Assembly (NCBI GenBank): GCA_017889745.1
Contig: JAGGAG010000012.1
Location: forward strand, 1-27,415
Reading direction: 5' to 3'
From: Gemmatimonadota bacterium
Lineage (GTDB): Bacteria; Gemmatimonadota; Gemmatimonadetes; Gemmatimonadales; GWC2-71-9
Length of the DNA stretch: 27,415 nucleotides
Below, piece after piece: positions 1-8,004 of this stretch. Under the pieces are notes generated by a model. It was not told the origin of the DNA, did not search any database, and saw nothing but the letters and a program-made list of their open reading frames with translations. Position numbers and translations under genes: made by a program. Each line of letters begins with the position of its first letter. The stretch's first letter is position 1.

Positions 1-216
1 GCCCAGCCCGGCGAGGCAGAACGAGAGGACGATGCCCGGCCCGGCATACTGCGCCGCGGCGGTGCCCGTCAGGACGAAGATGCCGGCGCCGATGATGGCG
101 CCGATGCCCAGGAAGACCAGGTTGGACGCCGAGAGGGTGCGTCGAAGGCCCGTTTCCGAGGACGCATCGGCTTCCGCGCGCAACGCCGCGATCGACTTCG
201 TTGCCCAGATGCTCAT
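1..216 (-). CDS. Amino acid permease, APC superfamily (cationic amino acid transporter type), C-terminus beyond window
   Basis: Reading the minus strand from the ATG at 216 gives 72 residues that run off the left edge of the window. The product is the start of a cytoplasmic-membrane amino acid importer. A short cytoplasmic N-terminus contains GLRRTLSASNLVFLGIG, followed by the first membrane segment with GAIIGAGIFVLTG, the glycine-rich unwound TM1 substrate motif typical of the CAT/YfnA branch of the APC superfamily. A purine-rich stretch (GGGGG) lies just upstream of the ATG. The gene follows guaB on the same strand after a gap of about 48 bases, so it may be cotranscribed. The substrate cannot be told from this fragment. 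The family call is firm; the length and specificity are unknown. Confidence 0.87.
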   Translation of the reverse strand, partial: MSIWATKSIAALRAEADASSETGLRRTLSASNLVFLGIGAIIGAGIFVLTGTAAAQYAGPGIVLSFCLAGLG

Positions 217-264
217 GCGCGTACCCCCGGCTCATGGCTCACAACCATGACCCACGACCCACGG

Positions 265-1722
265 CTACTTGCTGTAGTTTGGTGCCTCGCGCGTGATCGT
301 CACGTCGTGCGGATGCGACTCGCGGAGGCCGGCGGTGGTGATCTGCATCATCTCCACGTCGCGCTGCAGCGACGCGATGTCGGCGACGCCGCAGTAGCCC
401 ATGCCGCTGCGCAGCCCGCCGACCATCTGGAAGAGCACGTCGCCCACCGGGCCGCGGTAGGGGACGCGGCCCTCGATGCCCTCCGGCACGAGCTTGGACG
501 GCGACATCTCGCCGTCCTGGAAGTAGCGGTCGGCCGAGCCGTCCTGCATCGCCGAGAGGCTGCCCATGCCCCGGATCATCTTGAACCGGCGTCCCTCGGC
601 GAGCACGGACTCGCCCGGGCTCTCCTCCGTGCCCGCCAGCATCGACCCCATCATGACACAGGACGCGCCCGACGCCAGCGCCTTCACGATGTCACCCGAG
701 TACTTGATGCCACCGTCGGCCACGATCGGCACGTCGCCGGCGCCGCGGACCGCCTCCATGACGGCGGTGACCTGCGGCACGCCGACGCCCGTGACCACCC
801 GCGTGGTGCAGATGCTGCCCGGACCGATGCCCACCTTCACCGCGTCGACGCCGCGGCGCACCAGTTCCCGCGCGCCTTCCTCCGTCGCCACGTTGCCGGC
901 CACCAGCTGCACGTCGGGGAAGCCCTGCCGGATCGCGTCCACCGTCATGAGCACCCCGTCGCTGTGGCCGTGCGCCGAGTCGATCACGAGCACGTCCACA
1001 CCCGACTGCACCAGCGCGGCCGCGCGCGCGTGCGACTCGGGCCCGGTGCCGAGGGCGGCCGCCACGCGGAGCCGGCCATGCTGGTCCTTGTTGGCGTCGG
1101 GATGCTGCCGCCGCTTGAAGATGTCCTTGACCGTGATGAGCCCGCGGAGCACGCCACCCGCGTCCACTACCGGCAGCTTCTCGATGCGGTGCTTCGCCAG
1201 GATCCGCTCCGCCTCGTCGAGCGTTGTGCCCACCGGCGCGGTGACGAGCCGTTCCTTGGTCATCGCATCGCGGATCGGCTGGTCGAGGTTGCGCTCGAAC
1301 TGCAGGTCGCGGTTGGTGATGATGCCGATGAGCCGGCCCTCGCCGTCCACGATCGGCACGCCCGAGATCCGGAACCGGCGCATGAGCCCGTGAGCCTCGC
1401 GCAGCGGGCGGTCGGGGCCAAGGGTGATCGGGTTCATGATCATCCCGCTCTCGCTCCGCTTGACCCGGTCCACCTCCGCCGCCTGGCGGTCGATGGCCAT
1501 GTTCTTGTGCAGCACGCCGATGCCGCCCGCCCGCGCCATGGCGATGGCCATGTCGGCCTCGGTGACGGTGTCCATGGCGGCGGCGACGAACGGGATGTTG
1601 AGCGGGATGGTGCGGGTAAAGCGGCTGACGATCGAGACATCGCGCGGGTGCACGCTCGCGTGCCGGGGCACGAGCAGCACGTCGTCGAACGTGAGCGCGA
1701 TGCCGGGTCGGATTCGGCTCAT
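265..1722 (-). CDS. guaB: Inosine-5'-monophosphate dehydrogenase
   Basis: GuaB is a cytosolic enzyme that oxidises IMP to XMP with NAD+, the committed step of GMP synthesis. The protein is 485 residues, close to the 488 of E. coli. The catalytic TIM barrel starts with ALTFDDVLLVP, and a tandem CBS (Bateman) insert lies at about residues 93-205. The catalytic loop GPGSICTTR carries Cys305, the same number as in E. coli. The mobile flap contains RYFQDG, and the C-terminus ends in the usual NYSK-like tail. The reading frame stays open to 1821, but the conserved N-terminus begins at the ATG at 1722, and a promoter-like sequence covers the longer extension, so 1722 is preferred. It lies between two amino acid permease genes on the same strand. 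No purine riboswitch is evident upstream. Confidence 0.98.
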   Translation of the reverse strand: MSRIRPGIALTFDDVLLVPRHASVHPRDVSIVSRFTRTIPLNIPFVAAAMDTVTEADMAIAMARAGGIGVLHKNMAIDRQAAEVDRVKRSESGMIMNPITLGPDRPLREAHGLMRRFRISGVPIVDGEGRLIGIITNRDLQFERNLDQPIRDAMTKERLVTAPVGTTLDEAERILAKHRIEKLPVVDAGGVLRGLITVKDIFKRRQHPDANKDQHGRLRVAAALGTGPESHARAAALVQSGVDVLVIDSAHGHSDGVLMTVDAIRQGFPDVQLVAGNVATEEGARELVRRGVDAVKVGIGPGSICTTRVVTGVGVPQVTAVMEAVRGAGDVPIVADGGIKYSGDIVKALASGASCVMMGSMLAGTEESPGESVLAEGRRFKMIRGMGSLSAMQDGSADRYFQDGEMSPSKLVPEGIEGRVPYRGPVGDVLFQMVGGLRSGMGYCGVADIASLQRDVEMMQITTAGLRESHPHDVTITREAPNYSK

Positions 1723-1792
1723 GTCAGGCGCTGGCGATCGGGGGACGGGCCGGCAATTGGCGCTCGGGGAGTACCGGGAGGCAACATCCTGA

Positions 1793-1821
1793 AGCGTACG
1801 CCCCGGGGCACCCGAAATCAA
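1793..1821 (-). promoter_or_regulatory. Probable sigma-70-type promoter of guaB
   Basis: On the minus strand TTGATT (1821-1816) is followed after exactly 17 bases by TACGCT (1798-1793). This would place the transcription start near 1786 and leave a leader of about 65 bases before the guaB ATG at 1722. The match to the consensus is moderate (4/6 and 3/6), but the position, between the upstream permease stop and guaB, is sensible. It also argues against the longer guaB start at 1821. Confidence 0.5.
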
Positions 1822-1836
1822 GCAAGCCGGGACCCC

Positions 1837-3324
1837 TCACGCCTCGGGCGCCTGCCGGTCGATGCGCCGCCACAGGAAGTACACCGGGATCCCCAGCGCC
1901 ACGATCAGGAGCCCGAACGCGGAGAACTTCCGCTTGTCGGGGTCCACCAGCAGCACCACCAGCAGGAAGGCGATCGCGAGGATGTACAGCGCCGGCACCA
2001 CCGGGTAGCCGAACGCCTTGACCGGGCGCGGCAGGTCGGGCTGCAGCCGGCGCAGCCGGAACAGCGCCACCGTCGTGAGCAGGTAGAAGATCAGCGCCGC
2101 GAAGATGACGTAGTCGAGCAGCTGCCCGTACGTGCCGGTGAGGCACAGCGCCATCGCCCACGCGGCCTGCGCCAGCAGCCCGAACGTCGGCGTGTGATGC
2201 GCCGGATGCAGGGTGCCGGCCCGCCTGAAGAACAGCCGGTCGCGAGCCATGGCGTAGTACACCCTCGAGCCTGCGAGGATCAGCCCGTTGTTGCAGCCGA
2301 ATGTCGAGACGAGAATCGCCACCGCCATCACGATGGCGCCCATCGGCCCGAGCATCGCCTCCAGGGCCGCGGTGCCGACGCGATCCTGCAGCGCGAAGTT
2401 GATGCCCCGCTCGAACGCATCGGCCCCGTTGGGCTGGCCGCCGAAGGGCAGCACGTTCAGGTAGGCCACGTTCGCCAGGAGGTAGAGGACGCTGACCAGC
2501 CCGGTGCCGTAGGCAAGTGCCCGCGGCAGGTTCTTCTGCGGCTCGCGCACCTCGGCGGCGGCGAAGGTCACGTTGTTCCAGGCATCGCTCGAAAAGAGCG
2601 AGCCCACCATCGCGGCCCCCACCACCGGCAGCATCGCGAGGCCCCACGGCTGCGCCCCCCAGAACGTGTCGAAGTTCATCGCCGAAATGGCGGGCTGGCG
2701 GAAGATGAACAGCCCGAGCACGATGAGCGCGGCGAGCGCGCCCACCTTGGCCACGGTGAACACCGTCTGGATCGCCGCGCCCAGCCGCACGCCGCGCATG
2801 TTCACGAAGGTGAGCACCGCGATCATCACCACGGCCACGAGCCGCTGGTTCGAGAGGCCCAGCTCGATGGTCCCGCCCGGCAGGTTGAGCGATCCCAGCT
2901 TGAGAAAGACGTCGGGCGTGACCGACGGCACCAGGACCCCGAGGAACTTCGCGAAGGCAACCGCCACCGCGGCGATCGTGCCGGTCTGGATGACCGTGAA
3001 CAGCGTCCACCCGTACAGGAAGCCCGCCGGCGGCGACAGCCCCTCCCGGAGGAACACGTACTGCCCGCCCACGTTCGGCAGCATCGCCGCAAGCTCGGCG
3101 TACGCCAGCGCGCCCGCCATCGTCATGAGGCCCGTCAGCACCCAGACCAGCAGGAGGCCCCCGGGGCCCCAGGCGGCCACCTGGCGGCTGATGTCGGCGG
3201 ACACGATGAAGATGCCCGAGCCGATCATCGACCCGACGACCAGCGAGGTGGCGGCGAGCGGGCCGATGCCGCGGACGAACTGGTCGCGGGCCGGCGCGGG
3301 GGGCGCGTCGTGCGGGCTGGTCAT
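1837..3324 (-). CDS. Amino acid permease, APC superfamily (LAT-like branch)
   Basis: This is a 495-residue integral membrane transporter with about 12 predicted hydrophobic segments, for uptake or exchange of amino acids. After a short cytoplasmic N-terminus, TM1 carries GSMIGSGIFIVSADISRQ, the conserved APC substrate-binding motif. TM2-3 include WVLTGLMTMAGALAYAELAAM, with GGQYVFLREG after it, and the C-terminus ends in a charged tail containing WRRIDRQAPEA. The sequence pattern resembles the L-type/serine-threonine exchanger branch more than the partial permease at 1-216, so the two are not close duplicates. The frame is open to 3384, but the ATG at 3324 gives the usual N-terminus. No strong Shine-Dalgarno sequence is visible. 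The substrate is unknown. Confidence 0.93.
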   Translation of the reverse strand: MTSPHDAPPAPARDQFVRGIGPLAATSLVVGSMIGSGIFIVSADISRQVAAWGPGGLLLVWVLTGLMTMAGALAYAELAAMLPNVGGQYVFLREGLSPPAGFLYGWTLFTVIQTGTIAAVAVAFAKFLGVLVPSVTPDVFLKLGSLNLPGGTIELGLSNQRLVAVVMIAVLTFVNMRGVRLGAAIQTVFTVAKVGALAALIVLGLFIFRQPAISAMNFDTFWGAQPWGLAMLPVVGAAMVGSLFSSDAWNNVTFAAAEVREPQKNLPRALAYGTGLVSVLYLLANVAYLNVLPFGGQPNGADAFERGINFALQDRVGTAALEAMLGPMGAIVMAVAILVSTFGCNNGLILAGSRVYYAMARDRLFFRRAGTLHPAHHTPTFGLLAQAAWAMALCLTGTYGQLLDYVIFAALIFYLLTTVALFRLRRLQPDLPRPVKAFGYPVVPALYILAIAFLLVVLLVDPDKRKFSAFGLLIVALGIPVYFLWRRIDRQAPEA

Positions 3325-3367
3325 GTGGTGGTGGGTGAGGGGTGGGCGGTGCGCGGAGGTGCGAGCC

Positions 3368-3742
3368 TCAGCTCGCGCTCTCACGCGGCGGTTCGAGCTT
3401 CTCGGGCGGCGTGGGCGCTGGAGGTGCCGGGCGGCTTGGCGGGGCCTGTGCCGCGCTGATCGCCTCGTCCACTACTGCCTGGCCCGCCGCTGCGAGCCCC
3501 TTCATCACTTTCGTGGCGCTGTCCATCAGGCCCATCGTGCCGGAGATCGCCTGGATCGGGAGCTTGCCGGCGCGCATCGTGTCCTCGACCGTCTCGGTGA
3601 TCTTCGCGAGCAACCCGGTGGGACGCTGGCGCTCCGCATAGCGGCTTTCGAGGAACTCGACGAAATCGAGCACCTGGTAGGCACGGTCATCGGGCAGGGT
3701 ATCGAGTGCGCGCAGGATGCGCTGCTTGAGCAGGTCGTTCAT
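3368..3742 (-). CDS. Small uncharacterised protein with helical N-terminus and proline-rich tail
   Basis: I do not recognise a characterised family in this 124-residue protein. Residues 1-40 include LDTLPDDRAYQVLDFVEFLE, which resembles the short helical motif of small cytoplasmic proteins such as DUF2281-type proteins. The middle (about 45-95) is amphipathic and rich in Ala, Gly, Met and Lys. The last 25 residues are rich in Pro and Ala. There is no signal peptide or clear membrane span. The start is well supported: GGAGG sits about 7 bases before the ATG at 3742. It is flanked by a permease downstream and the cation antiporter upstream, both on the same strand, with a gap of about 90 bases from the antiporter. 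No function is assigned. Confidence 0.8.
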   Translation of the reverse strand: MNDLLKQRILRALDTLPDDRAYQVLDFVEFLESRYAERQRPTGLLAKITETVEDTMRAGKLPIQAISGTMGLMDSATKVMKGLAAAGQAVVDEAISAAQAPPSRPAPPAPTPPEKLEPPRESAS

Positions 3743-3833
3743 GTGGTAGCCTCCGGGTCGCCGCCACTACGCAGAATGGCCGGAAATGTGTCCAACCCGC
3801 CCCGGCCCCGCCATTCCACCCGCCTCGCGCCCG

Positions 3834-5066
3834 TCATACCCGGCTCACGAGTTCCGCGCTCCCCGGCTCGTCCTGGGGCGGGGCGCCCTCCCGCCGGCTC
3901 AGCAACTGCTTGAGCAGGATCGGCGCGAGGAAGGTAGTGGCCATCACCATCATGGCGCAGGCGGCGAAGAGCTTGTCGTCCAGGACACCCTTGGTGACGC
4001 CGGCCGTCGCGAAGATGAGGCCCACTTCCCCGCGCGGGATCATCCCCACGCCGATGACGAGCTTGCGGCCCTTCCACCAGAAGGGCGCCCACCCCGCCAC
4101 CACCTTGCCCACCACGGCGCACGCGATGAGGATGCCGCCCACGAGCAGCACGCGCGGATCGGCGAACGCGCGCGCGTCCACCAGCGCGCCCACGTGCACG
4201 AAGAACAGCGGCACGAAGAAGTACCCGACGCGCACCACGCCCTCCTGGATCTGGTGCGCCTGCGGGGTCGGGGCGAAGAGCAGGCCGGCCGTGAACGCCC
4301 CGATGATCATGGCGGATCCCAGCTGGTCGGCCAGCACCGCGACGATGAACGCCAGCGTCAGCGCCATGACCGGCAGCGAGGCCGGCTTGCCGTAGCGCGC
4401 CAGCAGTCGCACCACCGGCGGTACCAGGCGGCCGCCCACCAGCACGGCCGCGATGATGAAGCCGAACGCGGTCAGCGTGTTGCGCACCACGCTGCCCATC
4501 GTCACCTCGCCGCCGGCCACCACGTCGCTCACCACGGCGAGGATGATGAGCCCGATCACGTCGTCGATGACCGCGGCACCGAGCACCACCTGGCTCTCGG
4601 GATCCTGCAGCCGGCCGAGGTCGGACAGCACCCGCGCGGTGATGCCGACCGACGTGGCCGTCAGCGTGGCGCCCAGCACCAGGTCGGCGAGCGGCGGCAG
4701 GCCCAGAGCCCGGCTCGCGGCATACCCGAGCGAGAAGGGGACGAGCACGCCGACCATCGCCACCGCGAACGCCGCGGACCCCACCTTGAGCATCTTCCGG
4801 AGGTCGGTCTCCAGCCCGATCTGGAAGAGCAGGATCACCACGCCGATCTCGGAGAAAGCCTCGAGAATCGATGCGTGCGGGTCCACCAGCCGGAACACCG
4901 ACGGCCCGAGCAGGACGCCGGCCAGGAGCTCGCCGATCACCGCCGCCTGGCCCACGCGCTCGCACAGGTCGCCCAGCAGCTTGGCCAGCCCGAGCATGGC
5001 GGCCAGCACCAGCAGCAGTGAGGAGACCTCGGAGACGTCTGGCGGCGCGCCGAGGTCGAGCAGCAT
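3834..5066 (-). CDS. Monovalent cation:proton antiporter, CPA2 (Kef/NapA-like), membrane domain only
   Basis: This 410-residue inner-membrane protein has about 12 hydrophobic segments. Family members exchange K+ or Na+ for H+ and serve pH and ion homeostasis. Recognisable parts are AAVIGELLAGVLLGPSVF in the first helices, EIGVVILLFQIGLETDL, TATSVGITARVLSDLG in the core, and the paired aspartates in VVLGAAVIDDVIGLIIL that bind the cation. MIPRGEVGLIFA near the C-terminus is also typical. The protein ends about 25 residues after the last helix, so the cytosolic TrkA-N/RCK regulatory domain of KefB and KefC is absent. The start is the ATG at 5066, overlapping the stop of the upstream secreted-protein gene by one base (TGATG), which suggests translational coupling. 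The frame is open much further upstream, but that part is a shadow of the upstream gene. Confidence 0.95.
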   Translation of the reverse strand: MLLDLGAPPDVSEVSSLLLVLAAMLGLAKLLGDLCERVGQAAVIGELLAGVLLGPSVFRLVDPHASILEAFSEIGVVILLFQIGLETDLRKMLKVGSAAFAVAMVGVLVPFSLGYAASRALGLPPLADLVLGATLTATSVGITARVLSDLGRLQDPESQVVLGAAVIDDVIGLIILAVVSDVVAGGEVTMGSVVRNTLTAFGFIIAAVLVGGRLVPPVVRLLARYGKPASLPVMALTLAFIVAVLADQLGSAMIIGAFTAGLLFAPTPQAHQIQEGVVRVGYFFVPLFFVHVGALVDARAFADPRVLLVGGILIACAVVGKVVAGWAPFWWKGRKLVIGVGMIPRGEVGLIFATAGVTKGVLDDKLFAACAMMVMATTFLAPILLKQLLSRREGAPPQDEPGSAELVSRV

Positions 5067-5740
5067 CAGCGGCCGATGCTGTCGACGACCGCCACCAGTT
5101 CCGCGACCGGCGTCGGGAGGTAGCGCGTGCTCGCGGCTCGGATGGTGACGCGCAAGGTGAGCTCGGCGAGTGGGGGAAGGGCCTTGAACCGGGCCACGGA
5201 TGCGCGCGGCAGCATCACGTACACGAAGCCGGGCTCGGGCAGCGGGCCGCGCATCAGCAGGTAGGGTTGGCCCGCGGGAATTTCCGGCCGGAGCTCGTCG
5301 GCGGTCTGGATGCTGACGAGCTGCATGCGCCAGTCGAGCGTCTTGCCCACGTACCGTGCGGGATCGGCCCGCACTTCGGCGGCCGACACGCCGAGCGTGG
5401 CGCTGCCGCTTTCGGGCCGCAGGTCGGACGCGCGCACCCAGCCCTCGAACTGCACCCGCACCCACTCGCCGCTCTGGCCGAGCACGCGGCCCTTGGCGCC
5501 CGTGACGAGGCTGCCGAGCGCACCGTTCCCGGGTTGCACGAAGAGGTCGGCCTGGTTCGCGAGTTCGACGGCGTCCGGCATCGCCGGGGCGGCCGGTGCT
5601 GTGGCTGCGGGCGGCGACGGCGGACGGCCCGCTGGCTTCTTCGTCTGCTGCGCGGCAAGTGGCGTCGCGAGGATCGCGCACACCACCAGCGCGGCTGGAT
5701 GCCAGCGGAAGGGAGGACTAGATTGCGGCGCTCCGATCAC
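5066..5740 (-). CDS. Secreted protein with SH3-like domain
   Basis: The protein has 224 residues and starts at GTG. The N-terminus has a signal peptide: a basic residue, a hydrophobic core (about residues 15-28) and a likely cut after PLAAQ. A Pro/Ala-rich linker follows (about 33-55). Residues of about 60-108 look like a bacterial SH3 domain (LFVQPGNGALG, GEWVRVQFEGWVRASDL), which in other proteins binds cell wall or peptide ligands. The C-terminal part of about 115 residues (YVGKTLDWRMQLVSIQ, YVMLPRASVARFKAL) is not a family I recognise; it may be a small beta-rich nucleic-acid- or ligand-binding fold. Its stop overlaps the antiporter start, so the two genes probably form one transcript. 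The GTG is only 30 bases from the divergent gpmI start. Confidence 0.85.
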   Translation of the reverse strand: MIGAPQSSPPFRWHPAALVVCAILATPLAAQQTKKPAGRPPSPPAATAPAAPAMPDAVELANQADLFVQPGNGALGSLVTGAKGRVLGQSGEWVRVQFEGWVRASDLRPESGSATLGVSAAEVRADPARYVGKTLDWRMQLVSIQTADELRPEIPAGQPYLLMRGPLPEPGFVYVMLPRASVARFKALPPLAELTLRVTIRAASTRYLPTPVAELVAVVDSIGR

Positions 5741-5770
5741 GATGGCCCATCTTAGACGGCGCGGAGAGGC

Positions 5771-7324
5771 ATGTCAAACGACGTCGGACATCACGGACCG
5801 GTCGTGCTCGTGGTGCTCGACGGGTGGGGATACCGGCCCGAGCGCGAGGGTAACGCCATCGCGCTCGCCAATGCGCCAACCTGGGCCCGGCTGTGGAACG
5901 GCCACCCCCGCACGCTCCTCGACGCGAGCGGGCTCGCGGTCGGGCTTCCCTCCGGCCAGATGGGCAACAGCGAGGTGGGCCACCTCAACCTCGGCGCCGG
6001 GCGCGTCGTGCCGCAGGACCTCGTGCGCATCTCCCAGAGCATCGAGCGGGGCGAGTTCTACCAGCTGCCGGTGCTCCAGGAGCTGGGCGCCCTTCTCCGG
6101 CAGACGGGCGGCACGCTCCATCTCGTGGGGCTGCTGGGGCCGGGCGGCGTGCACGCCCTCGACCGGCACCTGCTCGCCTGCGTGGAGCTGGGCCTCCGGC
6201 TCAAGCTGCCACAGATCGCAATTCACGGGTTCCTCGACGGCCGCGATTCCGCGCCCACGCTCGGCGCCGAGGTGGTGCGGACGCTGCTGCTCGACATGCG
6301 CCGCATCGCCGGCGGCCGTGTCGACATCGCCTCGCTCACCGGCCGCTACTACGGCATGGACCGCGACAAGCGCTGGGAACGCACCCGTGCGGCGTACGAC
6401 GCCATCGCCCACGGCATCGGCATCGCCGTGGAGCATCCCGTGCTCGCCGTGCAGGCCGCATATCAGCGGGGCGAAACCGACGAGTTCGTCCGGCCCCTCG
6501 TGCATCACCGCGACGGCTTGCCGGTCGCCACGGTCAGGGACGGCGACGGGATCTTCTTCTTCAACTACCGGAGCGATCGCATGCGCCAGATCGTCGCCGC
6601 CTTCGGCGTCGAGGGGTTCTCCGGGTTCGATACCGGCCGGCGCCCCGGCGTGCGCTGCGCCACCATGACGCAATACGACCAGACCTTTCCCATTCCCCAG
6701 GCCTTTCCGCCGTTCTCGCTGGCGCACATCCTGGCCGAGGTCCTGGCCGACAGCGGGCGCACCCAGCTTCGCACCGCCGAAACGGAGAAGTACCCGCACG
6801 TCACCTACTTCTTCAACGGCGGGTTCGAGCCTCCCTACAAGGGCGAGGAGCGCCTGCTGGTGCAGTCACCCAGGGTCGCGACTTACGACCTGGCGCCCGA
6901 GATGAGCGCGGCCGGTGTCACCGACGCCCTCTGCGGCGCGCTGGCGAAGCGGAAGCACGACTTCCTGCTCTGCAACTTCGCCAATGCCGACATGGTGGGC
7001 CACACCGGGGTCATGCCCGCCGTGATCAAGGCGGTGGAGACCGTGGACACCTGCCTCGATCGCCTCCTCAGGAGCGCGGAGCAGGCCGGGGCGGCGGTGC
7101 TCGTCACGGCTGATCACGGCAACTGCGAGATGATGATCGACCCCGTAACCGGCGGCCCCCATACCGCGCACACCACCAATCCCGTTCCCTTCGTCGCCGT
7201 CAACGGGGGCGATGCGCCCCTTCGCGCTGGCGGCGCTCTTCGCGATGTCGCGCCGACCGTGCTGGGGCTCCTCGGCCTCGAGCCCCCGGACGACATGACC
7301 GGTCGCGACCTCCGTCTCCCGTGA
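5771..7324 (+). CDS. gpmI: 2,3-bisphosphoglycerate-independent phosphoglycerate mutase
   Basis: GpmI is a cytosolic, Mn2+-dependent glycolytic enzyme that interconverts 3- and 2-phosphoglycerate. The product is 517 residues, the normal length for the family. VVLVVLDGWG near the N-terminus gives the first metal-binding Asp. MGNSEVGHLNLGAG carries the catalytic Ser at residue 67, DGRDSAP lies in the transferase domain, and TADHGNCEMM near residue 450 holds C-terminal metal ligands. The ATG at 5771 follows GGAGAGG at a good distance. The gene opens a long, same-strand cluster whose junctions overlap or almost touch, beginning with the outer-membrane gene directly downstream. Its start lies 30 bases from the oppositely oriented SH3 gene. 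Confidence 0.98.
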   Translation: MSNDVGHHGPVVLVVLDGWGYRPEREGNAIALANAPTWARLWNGHPRTLLDASGLAVGLPSGQMGNSEVGHLNLGAGRVVPQDLVRISQSIERGEFYQLPVLQELGALLRQTGGTLHLVGLLGPGGVHALDRHLLACVELGLRLKLPQIAIHGFLDGRDSAPTLGAEVVRTLLLDMRRIAGGRVDIASLTGRYYGMDRDKRWERTRAAYDAIAHGIGIAVEHPVLAVQAAYQRGETDEFVRPLVHHRDGLPVATVRDGDGIFFFNYRSDRMRQIVAAFGVEGFSGFDTGRRPGVRCATMTQYDQTFPIPQAFPPFSLAHILAEVLADSGRTQLRTAETEKYPHVTYFFNGGFEPPYKGEERLLVQSPRVATYDLAPEMSAAGVTDALCGALAKRKHDFLLCNFANADMVGHTGVMPAVIKAVETVDTCLDRLLRSAEQAGAAVLVTADHGNCEMMIDPVTGGPHTAHTTNPVPFVAVNGGDAPLRAGGALRDVAPTVLGLLGLEPPDDMTGRDLRLP

Positions 7325-7329
7325 GCTGC

Positions 7330-8004
7330 ATGCGCCTGGCACTCCTGTTCCTTCTCGCGGTTCCAGCGGCTCCCGCCGTGGCCCAGGTCGGCCACGAGCC
7401 CGGCAAGTCGCCCTACCGCGACATCCTCTACGACGCCAACGTGACCGCCTACGCCAGCTACTTCGACGGCAGCGGCGGCACGCTCGGCATCGGCGTGCAC
7501 GACGGCTGGATGTACGGCCTGCGCCTGCAGCTGCGGGCCAACCGGTTCATATCGATGGGCGTCGCCGGCAGCTACGGGTGGGACCTCGAGCGCAACGTCA
7601 TCGATCCCTTCAGGCCGGCCGGCGAGCGCGACCTCGGCCCGGTGCAGGAGCGCGTCTTCATCCTCGAGGGGCTGCTGCAGTTCAACTTCACCGCCAACAA
7701 GAGCTGGCACCGCCTCGCGCCGTATGCCGGCATCGGCCTTGGCGCCGGCTTCGCTTCCACCGCCCCGCAGGACACGGTGTACCGCAGCAGCGTGCGCTTC
7801 GTGTTCACGCCCTATGCCGGCACCAGGATCTTCCTGGCCAACAGCGTGGCGCTGCGGCTCGAGGCGCGCCTGCCGCTCTACAAGATCTCATATCCCCATC
7901 AGTACACCGACGGCTTCGAGCCGATCATCGGCACCGGCGGCGAGTGGATCGCGTCGGGTTGGTTCCTCGCGGGCCTGAGCTTCAACTTCGCGCTGAACAA
8001 ATGA
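7330..8004 (+). CDS. Predicted outer-membrane beta-barrel protein
   Basis: The product is 224 residues from the ATG at 7330. A GTG at 7321, overlapping the gpmI stop, is also possible and adds three residues. The signal peptide is short and typical (MRLALLFLLAVPAAPAVAQ). The mature part alternates polar and hydrophobic residues with aromatic belts, for example LGIGVHDGWMYGLRLQLRA, LAPYAGIGLGAGFA and FVFTPYAGTRIFLA, and ends in a strand-like FNFALNK. The size fits an 8- to 10-stranded barrel of the OmpA/OmpW kind. I recognise no specific family and assign no substrate. The stop overlaps the next start (ATGA), so it is probably translated together with the pterin-synthase homologue. Confidence 0.85.
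   Translation: MRLALLFLLAVPAAPAVAQVGHEPGKSPYRDILYDANVTAYASYFDGSGGTLGIGVHDGWMYGLRLQLRANRFISMGVAGSYGWDLERNVIDPFRPAGERDLGPVQERVFILEGLLQFNFTANKSWHRLAPYAGIGLGAGFASTAPQDTVYRSSVRFVFTPYAGTRIFLANSVALRLEARLPLYKISYPHQYTDGFEPIIGTGGEWIASGWFLAGLSFNFALNK

Noticed and set aside
1723..1836. Purine riboswitch ahead of guaB
   Set aside because: The leader is short and I see neither the conserved purine-aptamer loops nor a terminator. Only a promoter is supported.
247..3459. A 1070-codon open frame on the plus strand opposite guaB and the permease
   Set aside because: Its translation is rich in Arg, His, Asp and Ala with no domain or signal, and it lies antisense to two clearly conserved genes. It is a GC-rich shadow frame.
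3368..3742. Toxin-antitoxin component, because of the short helical N-terminus
   Set aside because: No partner toxin gene is adjacent, and the neighbours are transporters. The resemblance is too short to support it.
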